Below, piece after piece: positions 25,857-35,200 of a stretch of DNA of 64,000 nt. Positions within the stretch are counted from its first letter, which is position 1. Every line of letters starts with the position of its first letter. The stretch is from Spongiivirga sp046524175 (GTDB lineage: Bacteria; Bacteroidota; Bacteroidia; Flavobacteriales; Flavobacteriaceae). Location of the stretch: the NCBI RefSeq assembly GCF_046524175.1, contig NZ_JBEFZF010000005.1:186001-250000 (forward strand), in the 5' to 3' direction. Made by a program: the position numbers and the translations under genes. Under the pieces are notes generated by a model that saw nothing but the letters and a program-made list of their open reading frames with translations, was not told the origin of the DNA and ran no database searches.

Positions 25857-26816
25857 TTACTTTATATTCTGAATAAAATCTTCTTTAACTGGTATGTAAT
25901 TTTTTTTGATTTCACCATTCACCATGATTTCATCAAAAAATAACTTTGCTCCTGTAGCTTGAAAAAAGTCAGGAACATTTTGAAGCTGCAAATGTAAATG
26001 CGCTTCGGTTGAATTGCCCGAGTTCCCACATTCTGCAATTTTTTGTCCTTGTTTCACAATAGCGCCTTCTTCTACTATTATTGAATTTTGCTTTAAATGA
26101 GCAAATAAGACGTATTCTTTGTTCGCGGTCTCTAATACTAATGTATTTCCTGTCAAGTCTTTTGCATTCATCTCCCCAGGAACATTGTCATGGACACCTT
26201 TCGTTACTTTTACGATGGTGCCGTCGCAAGGGGCGATGATATCTTTGCCAAAAACAAAATAACTTTCATTTTTCTTAGGATCTCCTTTAAACGAACTCCC
26301 GCTATCTACCATCAACATATCATAGGCATATTGCTGTACTTCTTGTGCCATATGATAATTTTGTTCTACTGTCGTACCTCCCCAAAAAACGAACCATTTT
26401 TCTTTAAATGGCAATATCATTTTTGTCACATTACGCTTTAAGGTTGGTAGGCCTTTAGGTTTATAAGGTTGTATTAATAAGCCCGACAATTTATTACCTC
26501 CATCAACCGCCAGTAAAATGTTGAATACACCATTTTCAAAACTAGATTTATAGGTATGCATCCCTTTATTTACTTCCGTAAAATCCATTGAAGTTAACTT
26601 CCCTAAAGGACTTACATTCCCCTTGAAAAATGCAACCGCTTTTTCTTTTGGTAAGGCATTTTTCATAGCGCTATTAAACGTATTGAAAATACTTTCGTAC
26701 TCCCCTTTATTATACAATGCCATAAATTTTTTGGCCATCGTTGCATGGTTTTCAAGTTCTTGAGAAAACCCAAGAGAAAAGAAGAATAATGAGAATATGA
26801 AAATCAGCTTTTTCAT
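25857..26816 (-). CDS. Secreted M23-like (LytM) protein with DUF3887-like domain
   Basis: A 319-residue protein with a Sec signal peptide (MKKLIFIFSLFFFSLGFSQ). Residues about 22-120 resemble the DUF3887 helical/beta domain; residues about 180-290 are an M23/LytM beta-sheet domain with IIAPCDGTIV, FAHL (His240) and HLHLQLQ (His273, His275). The usual first zinc ligand, in HxGxD, is Val188 here (VFGKD, Asp192 kept), so the classical zinc site is incomplete; I think a distinct M23 subfamily shares this, with a YHMAQEVQQYAYDM segment before it. It sits between odhA and odhB with gaps of 6 and 7 nt, an odd place for a cell-wall enzyme. Confidence 0.82.
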   Translation of the reverse strand: MKKLIFIFSLFFFSLGFSQELENHATMAKKFMALYNKGEYESIFNTFNSAMKNALPKEKAVAFFKGNVSPLGKLTSMDFTEVNKGMHTYKSSFENGVFNILLAVDGGNKLSGLLIQPYKPKGLPTLKRNVTKMILPFKEKWFVFWGGTTVEQNYHMAQEVQQYAYDMLMVDSGSSFKGDPKKNESYFVFGKDIIAPCDGTIVKVTKGVHDNVPGEMNAKDLTGNTLVLETANKEYVLFAHLKQNSIIVEEGAIVKQGQKIAECGNSGNSTEAHLHLQLQNVPDFFQATGAKLFFDEIMVNGEIKKNYIPVKEDFIQNIK

Positions 26817-26822
26817 TCGTAA

Positions 26823-29582
26823 TTAACGTGCGTTATTCTTTGTTTTATCAAATACGTAATCAATCACTTCTTTATGGCGTCTTGCAGATCGAGTTGCACT
26901 ACCAGCCGCCGGTGCTCCGTATGGTCGTCTCGAGGCAAATCTAAATTGTTTTGCTTCGTCAAAATGCATTAACATATGTGCATATGCGCCCATATTTCTT
27001 GGTTCTTCTTGTGCCCATACAACATCATCTGCATTTTTATACTTTTTGATCTTAGCACGCATCTCCTCTGCCGGCAAAGGAAATAACTGTTCTATACGCA
27101 CTATTGCAACATCTTCTCGCTTCTCTTCTTCTTTTTTAGCCAATAAATCATAATAGAACTTTCCGGTAACGAATACTAACGTTTTTACTTTTTTAACATC
27201 GGCAACCGCATCATCTATTAGTTCTTGAAAATGCCCAGTTGCAAATTCGTCCACAGAGGATAATACTTTAGGATGACGTAATAAACTTTTAGGCGTAAAC
27301 ACTACCAAAGGTTTCCGATAATTGGCCTTCATTTGGCGTCGAAGTAAATGAAACATATTGGCAGGAGTGGTACAATCGGCAATATACATATTGTCCTTGG
27401 CACACATTTGTAAATAGCGTTCCATCCGACCACTAGAATGCTCAGCCCCCTGTCCTTCATAACCATGAGGCAATAACATCACCAATCCATTTTGCAATTT
27501 CCACTTATCTTCAGCCGAAGAAATATATTGATCAATCATGATTTGGGCACCATTACTAAAGTCCCCAAACTGTGCTTCCCAAATGGTTAAGCTCTTAGGG
27601 CTTGCCATCGCGTATCCATAATCAAAACCAACAACACCATATTCCGATAACAAAGAATTATAGATGTAAAAATCACCATTTTGATGATCTCCTAATTTGT
27701 TAAGCAAGACCACTTCCTCCTCTGAATCTTCAACCTTTACAACCGCATGACGGTGTGAGAATGTACCACGCTCAACATCTTGACCAGATATTCTAACATC
27801 AAAGCCTTCTTCCATCAAACTGCCATAAGCAAGTGTCTCCGCCATTGCCCAATCTAAGGCATCATCTTCAAAAAACATTTTTCGTCGCGCATCGATCAAC
27901 CGTTCAATCTTCCTGAGAAACTTTTTATCTTCCGGTAATTTGGTTACGATCTTTGCAATCTGAGTAAGCTTCTCTTTTGAATAGGTGGTATCAACTACCT
28001 GCATCATTACCTTTTCATCAACTCTAGTAAAACCATCCCATTCATCTTGCATGAAAGGAGTGATTACTGTTTTTTCAATCTTTCTAGAATCTTCCAAATC
28101 TTCTTCAAGCGATGCTTTATACTCTTTTTCCAATTGCTTTACATGTCCATCATCAATTACACCGGCAGCTTTCAATTTCTCGGCATAAATATCTCTAGGA
28201 TTAGAATGCTTGGCAATAGCTTTATATAGTTTAGGCTGCGTGAAACGTGGTTCATCGCCTTCATTATGACCATACTTTCTATACCCTAAAAGGTCGATAA
28301 ATACATCACGCCCAAATGTCATTCTATAATCCAATGCAAAGAGCGAAGCATGCACAACGGCCTCAACATCATCAGCATTTACATGTAACACCGGAGACAA
28401 TGTTACTTTTCCGACATCAGTGCAATAGGTACTTGATCGGGCATCTAAATAATTGGTAGTAAATCCTATTTGATTATTTACCACAATATGTATAGTTCCT
28501 CCTGTCTTATAGCCATCTAGTTGTGCCATCTGCACTACTTCATAAACCAATCCTTGTCCTGCTATTGCTGCATCACCATGCACTACAATGGGCAGTACTT
28601 TAGAAAAGTCTTCCTTATAATATTTGTCCTGTTTTGCACGAGTAATACCTTGCACCACAGCACCCACTGTTTCCAAGTGTGATGGATTTGGCGCAATATT
28701 CATATTTATTTGCTTGCCCGTATCGGTTTCTCTTTTTGAGGTCCAGCCTAAGTGATATTTTACATCACCGTCAAAAATAGCTTCTTCATAGTCTTTACCA
28801 TCAAATTCACTGAAGATGTTTTTAGGTGATTTCCCAAAAATATTTGTCAATGTATTTAAACGTCCTCGGTGAGCCATTCCCATTACGAACTCCTTAACAC
28901 CAAGATCAGCTGCACGTTCAACAACCGCATCAATGGCCGGAATAAGTGACTCATTACCCTCTAATGAAAAACGTTTTTGACCAACATATTTGGTATGTAA
29001 AAAGCTTTCAAACGAAACAGCTTCATTTAGCTTTTTAAGAATATGTTTTTTCTGATCAGCATTAAACCTTGGGTGGTTATCATTTACATTTAACCAATTC
29101 TGAATCCACTTTACGCGCTCCGGTTTTCGTATATACATATACTCAACACCAATCGCATCGCAATAAATATCTTCTAAATGCTTTATAATCTCACTTAGTG
29201 TACTTTTTCCAATGCCTAAAATTTCTCCTGCCGAAAATGTTTTGTCCAGATCGTCATTACTCAAGCCAAAATTTTCAAGGGCTAACGTAGGTTCATATTT
29301 GCGACGTTCACGCACTGGATTGGTTTTGGTAAATAAATGACCACGAGATCGGTACCCATCAATAAGCTGTACCACTTGAAATTCTTTCTGAACAGATTCG
29401 GGTATTACCCCAGCTTCATGACCATTTTCCGAAAAAGCCAACCCGTTTTCTGATCCAAAGTCAAAGCCTTGAAAGAAAGCTCTCCAACTCGGTTCGACAG
29501 CATCAGGATTAATTAGGTATTGATCGTATAAATCCGCAAAGTAAGCAGTGTGTGCGGCGTTTAAAAAGGAATATTTATCCAT
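26823..29582 (-). CDS. odhA: 2-oxoglutarate dehydrogenase E1
   Basis: Thiamine diphosphate-dependent decarboxylase subunit of the 2-oxoglutarate dehydrogenase complex. The 919-residue length fits. The N terminus (FLNAAHTAYFADLYDQYLINPDAVEPSWRAFF) is the E1o N-terminal segment for E2 binding; then MAHRGRLNTL, NPSHLE, HGDAAIAGQGLVYEV (ThDP/Mg site) and the C-terminal QEEPRNMGAY are all conserved. First gene of the operon, with a clear promoter at 29622-29650 giving a leader of about 35 nt. Confidence 0.97.
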   Translation of the reverse strand: MDKYSFLNAAHTAYFADLYDQYLINPDAVEPSWRAFFQGFDFGSENGLAFSENGHEAGVIPESVQKEFQVVQLIDGYRSRGHLFTKTNPVRERRKYEPTLALENFGLSNDDLDKTFSAGEILGIGKSTLSEIIKHLEDIYCDAIGVEYMYIRKPERVKWIQNWLNVNDNHPRFNADQKKHILKKLNEAVSFESFLHTKYVGQKRFSLEGNESLIPAIDAVVERAADLGVKEFVMGMAHRGRLNTLTNIFGKSPKNIFSEFDGKDYEEAIFDGDVKYHLGWTSKRETDTGKQINMNIAPNPSHLETVGAVVQGITRAKQDKYYKEDFSKVLPIVVHGDAAIAGQGLVYEVVQMAQLDGYKTGGTIHIVVNNQIGFTTNYLDARSSTYCTDVGKVTLSPVLHVNADDVEAVVHASLFALDYRMTFGRDVFIDLLGYRKYGHNEGDEPRFTQPKLYKAIAKHSNPRDIYAEKLKAAGVIDDGHVKQLEKEYKASLEEDLEDSRKIEKTVITPFMQDEWDGFTRVDEKVMMQVVDTTYSKEKLTQIAKIVTKLPEDKKFLRKIERLIDARRKMFFEDDALDWAMAETLAYGSLMEEGFDVRISGQDVERGTFSHRHAVVKVEDSEEEVVLLNKLGDHQNGDFYIYNSLLSEYGVVGFDYGYAMASPKSLTIWEAQFGDFSNGAQIMIDQYISSAEDKWKLQNGLVMLLPHGYEGQGAEHSSGRMERYLQMCAKDNMYIADCTTPANMFHLLRRQMKANYRKPLVVFTPKSLLRHPKVLSSVDEFATGHFQELIDDAVADVKKVKTLVFVTGKFYYDLLAKKEEEKREDVAIVRIEQLFPLPAEEMRAKIKKYKNADDVVWAQEEPRNMGAYAHMLMHFDEAKQFRFASRRPYGAPAAGSATRSARRHKEVIDYVFDKTKNNAR

Positions 29583-29621
29583 GTATTATTCGTTTCGCAA
29601 ATGCGTCGTAAACGTGAACAA

Positions 29622-29650
29622 CAAAAATACAATATTTGAAATACATACAA
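29622..29650 (-). promoter_or_regulatory. Promoter of the odhA operon
   Basis: Minus strand TTG (29648-29650), 18-nt spacer, TATTTTTG (29622-29629), both matching the Bacteroidota consensus, in the divergent gap with the beta-barrel gene. Confidence 0.65.
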
Positions 29651-29702
29651 TATGTGTTTTTGTATATTTAGCCTAGTACCGTATCAATCTTAAATACATA
29701 TC

Positions 29703-30239
29703 ATGAGACCCAGACCGTACACTATAAAATTGGTTTTTTTGTTTATCGTTTTTTTTGCTTTCGCACATTGGTCGAATGCTCAATTAAGTGCTAACAATCA
29801 AGGATCTGATTTTTGGGATAATGTTCGTTTTGGAGGTGGGTTTGGGATTAATTTTGGAGACCGTTTTTTTAGTGGATCATTATCCCCATCGGCAATCTAT
29901 CAATTTGATTCAAAATTTGCCAGCGGTTTTGGTGTTTCAGCTAGCTATGCTAGACAAAGAGATGTGTATCGATCAACGGTTTTAGGCGCCAGCATTTTAA
30001 ACTATTACAGCCCAATACCAGAAATTCAAACCTCGGTTGAATTTGAATACTTAAACATCGATCAGGATTTTGATGTTATCAATAGCCAAGATATTAATTA
30101 TTGGACCCCAGCACTATACTTTGGAGTAGGTTACAATACAGGAAATGTAATAGTGGGTGTTCGCTATGATATTCTTTACGATGAGGAAGATAGTATTTAT
30201 GTAGAGCCCTTTTCTCCTTTTATACGAGTGTTTTTCTAA
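29703..30239 (+). CDS. Small outer-membrane beta-barrel protein
   Basis: A 178-residue protein with a signal peptide (residues 1-26, ending NAQLS) and alternating hydrophobic/aromatic beta strands (FGGGFGINFGDRFFSGSLSP, YFGVGYNTGNVIVGVRYDIL) ending in a C-terminal Phe (FSPFIRVFF), as expected of an outer-membrane barrel of about eight strands. Relatives beside odhA in Flavobacteria are, as I recall, often labelled alpha-ketoglutarate decarboxylase; nothing in this sequence supports an enzyme, and the label looks like carry-over from the neighbour. Divergent from odhA. Confidence 0.75.
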   Translation: MRPRPYTIKLVFLFIVFFAFAHWSNAQLSANNQGSDFWDNVRFGGGFGINFGDRFFSGSLSPSAIYQFDSKFASGFGVSASYARQRDVYRSTVLGASILNYYSPIPEIQTSVEFEYLNIDQDFDVINSQDINYWTPALYFGVGYNTGNVIVGVRYDILYDEEDSIYVEPFSPFIRVFF

Positions 30240-30279
30240 AGAATAATAGTAACAAATGTTTAAAGCACAAATCAATTTT

Positions 30280-31458
30280 ATGAATTCAAAGACTATTGTA
30301 TTACTTGCTTTATTAATTGGTTTTGCGAGTTGTAAAAATGAATCATCTATAAAAATGGAAGATAATCAAACAAAAATTGCAAAACCTGAATCCTACAAAT
30401 ATGAAGGAACACCATTACGTATCGGAGTAGTTGGTCTTGTACATACCCATGTTCATTGGATATTAGGTCGTGAAAAAATAGGCGACATAGAAATTGTTGG
30501 AATTGTTGAACCCAATCGCAAACTGGCAAAAAAATACAGCGAACAACATGGGTATTCAATGGATATTGTATTTAACTCCATTGATGAAATGGTTAAAGCG
30601 ACAAATCCGGAAGCTGTTACTGATTTTGGGACCATATATGGCCACTTAGCAACTGTAGAATATTGCGCTCCAAAAGGTATTCATGTAATGGTTGAAAAAC
30701 CCTTGGCAGTAAATATGAATCATGCCAATAAAATGATACATCTAGCCAAACAACACAATATCCAACTGCTTACCAATTATGAAACTTCTTGGCATAAAAG
30801 TGTCAATGAAGCATTTAGGGTCATCGAAAATAATACGATTGGTACGGTAAGAAAAGTGGAGTTTTACACAGGTCATCCAGGCCCTATAGAAATAGGTTGT
30901 AATCCAGAGTTTTTAGAGTGGTTGACAGACCCCGTGCTTAATGGTGGTGGAGCGTTAACCGATTTTGGCTGTTATGGTGCCAATATAGCAACAGCTATTT
31001 CAAAAGGTAAAACACCTAACACAGTTTTTTGCAAAACACAACAAATAAAACCTGACAGCTATCCTAAAGTCGAAGACGATGCTACTGTTATATTAAATTA
31101 TGATGATGGAACACAGGTAGTCATTCAAGCATCATGGAACTGGCCTTATAATAGAAAAGACATGGATATTTATGGTCAAACGGGAACCATTAGATGTTTT
31201 ACGAATCACGAAATGGATCTGATGACCAAGGAAGAAGACGGTTTTAAGCACATAGATGTCCCCGAAGTTAGAAAAGGAATTCACGACCCATTTGCTATGC
31301 TGAACGAGGTGATAAAAGGCGACTACCAACTACCCGCTTTCGACGTTTCATCAGTTGAAAATAATGAGATTGTGATGCAAATTTTGGAGGCTGCCAAGCA
31401 ATCTGCTATGACTGGCGAAGTCGTTAAATGGGATCAATTTTTCAAAAATGCGAAATGA
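30280..31458 (+). CDS. Lipoprotein Gfo/Idh/MocA-family oxidoreductase
   Basis: A NAD(P)-dependent oxidoreductase of 392 residues. The ATG at 30280 is chosen because it opens a lipoprotein signal (MNSKTIVLLALLIGFASC, Cys18); an ATG 24 nt upstream is also in frame. After the lipobox comes the Rossmann segment LRIGVVGLVHTHVHWILG, the family motif VEKPLAVN (EKP), and the C-terminal beta-sheet domain with GGGALTDFGCYG. A nucleotide-dependent enzyme outside the cytoplasm would need a tightly bound cofactor, as in glucose-fructose oxidoreductase. Its stop overlaps the start of the kinase-phospholyase gene (ATGA), so it belongs to that operon. Confidence 0.85.
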   Translation: MNSKTIVLLALLIGFASCKNESSIKMEDNQTKIAKPESYKYEGTPLRIGVVGLVHTHVHWILGREKIGDIEIVGIVEPNRKLAKKYSEQHGYSMDIVFNSIDEMVKATNPEAVTDFGTIYGHLATVEYCAPKGIHVMVEKPLAVNMNHANKMIHLAKQHNIQLLTNYETSWHKSVNEAFRVIENNTIGTVRKVEFYTGHPGPIEIGCNPEFLEWLTDPVLNGGGALTDFGCYGANIATAISKGKTPNTVFCKTQQIKPDSYPKVEDDATVILNYDDGTQVVIQASWNWPYNRKDMDIYGQTGTIRCFTNHEMDLMTKEEDGFKHIDVPEVRKGIHDPFAMLNEVIKGDYQLPAFDVSSVENNEIVMQILEAAKQSAMTGEVVKWDQFFKNAK

Positions 31459-33725
31459 CCACGATAAAGGATATTTTACGTAGTTCGTTCGAAATTAAAA
31501 ACCCTACACTTAAAAAGTTAGAGGGTTATGGAAGCATTAACTATAAAGTTGATTCTGGAAATGAAATATATGTTTTAAAGCAATATCAAAAGACTGAGGA
31601 AAATAGCAACCTACTAATTGCCGAGAGCAAAGTTCTTGGAATTTTAGCATCAGTAACCCCATTGGAATTTCCAAAAACAGTATGTACTAATTCTGGCGAC
31701 TTATTTGCAGCAGATGAACATAATATTTATAGGCTACTCACCTTTATTGAAGGGGATTTTTTGGCTGATATAAAACACAATAACGGTTTATTACAATCTT
31801 TTGGTGCCTTTTTAGGTACAATGAATCAGAAACTACATGGAATAAAAGATTCCGTAATTGCATCAAAAATTACAGAATGGGATCTTCAATATTTCTATTT
31901 GAATAAAAGATTAATTCCACATATTGAAAATGTACAAGATCGCACCTTAATTGAGTATTTTTTCTTGCAACATGAACAGCATGTACGACCCGTCGCACAT
32001 ACACTTAGAAAAAGTATTATACACAGTGATGCTAACAATTGGAATGTCCTGACTAAAAAAGGAAAAGTATCAGGGATTATCGATTTTGGTGATATATGTT
32101 ATTCCCATGTTATTAATGACCTAGCCATCGCAATGACCTATGGCCTGTTAAACAAAAAAAAACCGCTTAAATCAGCAATACCAATTATTAAAGGGTTTCA
32201 TAAACAGTTTCCATTGCAGGAAAGAGAGATAGAAATTTTATATTATCTCATTGCGGCACGTTTATGCACCAGTTTATGTAATTCCGCTTTCCATAAAAAG
32301 GATCACCCCAATTCAGATTATATAACCATTACCGAAAAACCAGCATGGCAATTACTACACCAATGGATCGCTATAAATCCTTTAAAAGCGACCGACATAT
32401 TTAGGAAAGCTGCGGGGTTTTCTTCAGTCCTAAGCAAGAACATAAACGACAGCCTTAAAAAAAGAAAAAAGCATAGTAGTAAATCACTTTCGTTGAGCTA
32501 CAAAAAGCCGATTGAAATGACTAGATCTGCACTTCAATATATGTATGATGAACAAGGCGACACCTACCTCGATGCATATAACAATATAATGATTGTAGGA
32601 CACTGTCACCCAAAAGTGGTAACCGCCGGGCAGCAAACAATGGCAACCCTTAACACTAATACTCGGTATTTATACAAGCAGTTAAATAGTTATTCTGAAA
32701 AACTATTGGCCAAGTTTCCAAAAACATTTAGCAAAGTCTTTTTTGTAAACTCTGGCAGTGCTGCCACCGATCTTGCCATTCGCCTTGCATTGACGTACAC
32801 CAAAAAGAAAAAAATTGCCGTGGTAAAACATGGGTATCATGGCAATACAAGAAGTGGTATTGATGTTAGCCATTACAAATATGCAAACGAAGGAGGCTCC
32901 GGAAAAAAAGAACATATTATTCAAGTTCCATTACCAGATACTTTTAATGGCAAACATACCGGGAATAGTCAGAAAACAGGTAAAAAATACGCCAAAGAAG
33001 CTATTCAAAAGTTGACAAAACACAAAAACCAATTGGCTGCATTCATAGCAGAACCAATAGTTGGTTGTGGTGGGCAAGTACCTTTAGCGCAAGGGTATTT
33101 AAAAATGTTATATCCTAAAATAAGAAAACACGGGGCACTTTGTATTAGTGATGAAGTGCAAGTCGGGTTCGGGAGATTAGGCGATCATTTTTGGGGCTTT
33201 GAAATGCACGAGGTCGTTCCCGATATTGTTATTTTAGGTAAACCAATGGGTAATGGACACCCAATTGCCGCCGTTGTAACAACCAAAGAAATAGCGACCT
33301 CTTTTGAAAATGGAATGGAATTTTTCAGCTCTTTCGGAGGTAATCCCGTGTCCTGCGCTATTGGAGAAGCCGTGTTAGATGTTATAGAAGACGAAAGCTT
33401 ACAACAGCAAGCAAAAACGGTTGGAGACCACCTAAAGAACAAGTTAAAGAAGCTTCAAAAGGAATTTCCAAAAATTGGAGATGTTCGCGGTAGTGGGTTA
33501 TTCTTAGGAGTCGAAATGATTACTAAAAAGGGAAAACCAAATACCAAGCTGGCATCAATCATTAAAAATGAATTAAGAAATAGGCATATTTTAGTCAGTA
33601 CTGATGGACCTCATAACAATGTGATTAAAATAAAACCTCCATTGTATTTTAACAAAGAGAATGCAGATGTACTCGTTGATGGTATTGCAGATATTCTCTT
33701 TAAATTCACCCATAATAAAAGTTGA
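31455..33725 (+). CDS. APH-type kinase fused to class III PLP phospho-lyase
   Basis: A 756-residue fusion protein. Residues about 1-330 are an aminoglycoside/choline kinase (APH) fold with IIHSDANNWNVL (His190 and the catalytic Asp of the Brenner motif) and IIDFGD (metal-binding DFG-like). Residues about 350-756 are a class III aminotransferase fold with VNSGSAATDLAIRLA, HGYHGNT, ISDEVQVGFGR and the PLP lysine Lys596 in LGKPMGNGHP. That last motif is the one seen in ethanolamine-phosphate and phosphohydroxylysine phospho-lyases rather than in true transaminases. The start is the ATG at 31455, overlapping the upstream stop by 4 nt. The likely role is phosphorylation of an amino-alcohol followed by phosphate elimination to an aldehyde and ammonia. 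Confidence 0.85.
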   Translation: MTTIKDILRSSFEIKNPTLKKLEGYGSINYKVDSGNEIYVLKQYQKTEENSNLLIAESKVLGILASVTPLEFPKTVCTNSGDLFAADEHNIYRLLTFIEGDFLADIKHNNGLLQSFGAFLGTMNQKLHGIKDSVIASKITEWDLQYFYLNKRLIPHIENVQDRTLIEYFFLQHEQHVRPVAHTLRKSIIHSDANNWNVLTKKGKVSGIIDFGDICYSHVINDLAIAMTYGLLNKKKPLKSAIPIIKGFHKQFPLQEREIEILYYLIAARLCTSLCNSAFHKKDHPNSDYITITEKPAWQLLHQWIAINPLKATDIFRKAAGFSSVLSKNINDSLKKRKKHSSKSLSLSYKKPIEMTRSALQYMYDEQGDTYLDAYNNIMIVGHCHPKVVTAGQQTMATLNTNTRYLYKQLNSYSEKLLAKFPKTFSKVFFVNSGSAATDLAIRLALTYTKKKKIAVVKHGYHGNTRSGIDVSHYKYANEGGSGKKEHIIQVPLPDTFNGKHTGNSQKTGKKYAKEAIQKLTKHKNQLAAFIAEPIVGCGGQVPLAQGYLKMLYPKIRKHGALCISDEVQVGFGRLGDHFWGFEMHEVVPDIVILGKPMGNGHPIAAVVTTKEIATSFENGMEFFSSFGGNPVSCAIGEAVLDVIEDESLQQQAKTVGDHLKNKLKKLQKEFPKIGDVRGSGLFLGVEMITKKGKPNTKLASIIKNELRNRHILVSTDGPHNNVIKIKPPLYFNKENADVLVDGIADILFKFTHNKS

Positions 33726-33727
33726 TA

Positions 33728-35059
33728 ATGCATAAAAGAGTCTGTGTAATAGGCGCTGGTCCTTCAGGAATTACTGCCGTAAAAAACTTGATTGATCAGG
33801 ATATTGAAGTGATTTGTTATGACCGCAATAACGAAGTAGGTGGTAATTGGATATTTTCTGAAAAAGAAAGTCACAGTAGTGTTTTTGAAACTACACATAT
33901 TATCAGCTCTAAAACCTTATCACAGTATGACGATTTCACCTTTGATGATTTTGATAAGTCAGTAGCCGATTATCCTTCACATGACGAATTACGTAGATAC
34001 TTTCAAGCGTATGCAAAGCAATTTGAACTGTATAAGCATATCGAATTCGAAACGCTAGTAGTACATTGCAAGAGAACACATGATGAAAAATGGGAAGTCA
34101 TTACCGAGAAAAATGGGGTATCCAAAACGGAATTATTTACGGATTTAGCAGTCTGCAATGGTCACCATTGGCAACCAAGATGGCCTGAATATCAAGGGAG
34201 ATTTACGGGGGAATATCTCCATTCGCATCAATTTAAAAAGGCTGCCCCATTTAAAGATAAAAAGGTGCTAGTTATTGGCGGTGGCAATTCTGCATGTGAT
34301 GTTGCAGTTGAAACAAGTCGGGTAAGCAAACGGACTTCTATTTCTTGGAGAAGAGGTTATCGTATTATCCCAAAATTTGTATTTGGGGTTCCATCTGATG
34401 TTTTTGCTCACCGCACAAATTGGTTACCTATTAAAGTAAGGCAGTTTTTAAATGGAATTATGATGCGAATCCTACTTGGCAAAAATGAGTTGTATGGTCT
34501 ACAAGAACCCGAAACCAAAATTGGTGAAACCCATCCAACGGTTAATGACGAACTATTATACAAGCTGCGTCATGGCAAAGTGCATCCAAAAGTAGATATT
34601 GATCGTTTTGATGGAAACACGGTTCATTTTAAAGATGGCACAAAGGAAGAATTTGATACCGTAATTGCTTGTACAGGTTTTATTTTAACGCACCCGTTTT
34701 TCGATAAAGACTTTATTGATTACAGCGAAGGTGAAGTTCCTTTATACTTAAAAATGTTTCACCCAGAGTATCAGAATCTTTATTTTGTTGGAATGTTTCA
34801 ACCACTAGGCTGCATTTGGCCCGGATCAGAATTACAAAGTAAAATCATGGCTCGCGAATTAGCTGGGAAATGGCAACGTCCTAAAAACATTAGACAATTG
34901 TGTGAGCGTGAAGTAACGCACCCTCATTACAAGCAAATAAAAACGCCTAGACATACGATCACTGTGGATTACGGCAAGTTTAGAAAAGATCTTTTAAAGC
35001 AATTACCCAAGAACTATATCTCTAAAACACCCATTGATTCAAAGGTTGAAATGGCATAA
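33728..35059 (+). CDS. Flavin-containing monooxygenase
   Basis: A 443-residue FAD/NADPH enzyme of the class B monooxygenase family. It has the FAD Rossmann motif GAGPSG (residues 8-13), the FMO identifying motif FTGEYLHSHQF, the NADPH motif GGGNSACD, and IACTGF in the C-terminal half. Such enzymes oxygenate N or S atoms of small molecules (trimethylamine, glucosinolate-like or amine substrates). The ATG at 33728 is 2 nt past the stop of the fusion gene, so it is the third gene of the operon. Substrate specificity cannot be read; a nitrogenous compound fits the neighbours. Confidence 0.85.
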   Translation: MHKRVCVIGAGPSGITAVKNLIDQDIEVICYDRNNEVGGNWIFSEKESHSSVFETTHIISSKTLSQYDDFTFDDFDKSVADYPSHDELRRYFQAYAKQFELYKHIEFETLVVHCKRTHDEKWEVITEKNGVSKTELFTDLAVCNGHHWQPRWPEYQGRFTGEYLHSHQFKKAAPFKDKKVLVIGGGNSACDVAVETSRVSKRTSISWRRGYRIIPKFVFGVPSDVFAHRTNWLPIKVRQFLNGIMMRILLGKNELYGLQEPETKIGETHPTVNDELLYKLRHGKVHPKVDIDRFDGNTVHFKDGTKEEFDTVIACTGFILTHPFFDKDFIDYSEGEVPLYLKMFHPEYQNLYFVGMFQPLGCIWPGSELQSKIMARELAGKWQRPKNIRQLCEREVTHPHYKQIKTPRHTITVDYGKFRKDLLKQLPKNYISKTPIDSKVEMA

Positions 35060-35200
35060 TAATTTCCCGTTTTTGCTAAACTCTACTATACAAAGCTAGC
35101 TTAGCACATTTTAAAAATAGCTGCTTCAGAAAATCCTTTCCATGTGTTAACCTTTGCTTCGATTTTACCACCAAATTGTAAACATCGAAACATTAATCCA

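Noticed and set aside
29651..29702. Promoter for the beta-barrel gene at 29703
   Set aside because: The nearest box reads TATATTTA, lacking the final G of the -7 consensus, with no well-spaced TTG. Too weak to list.
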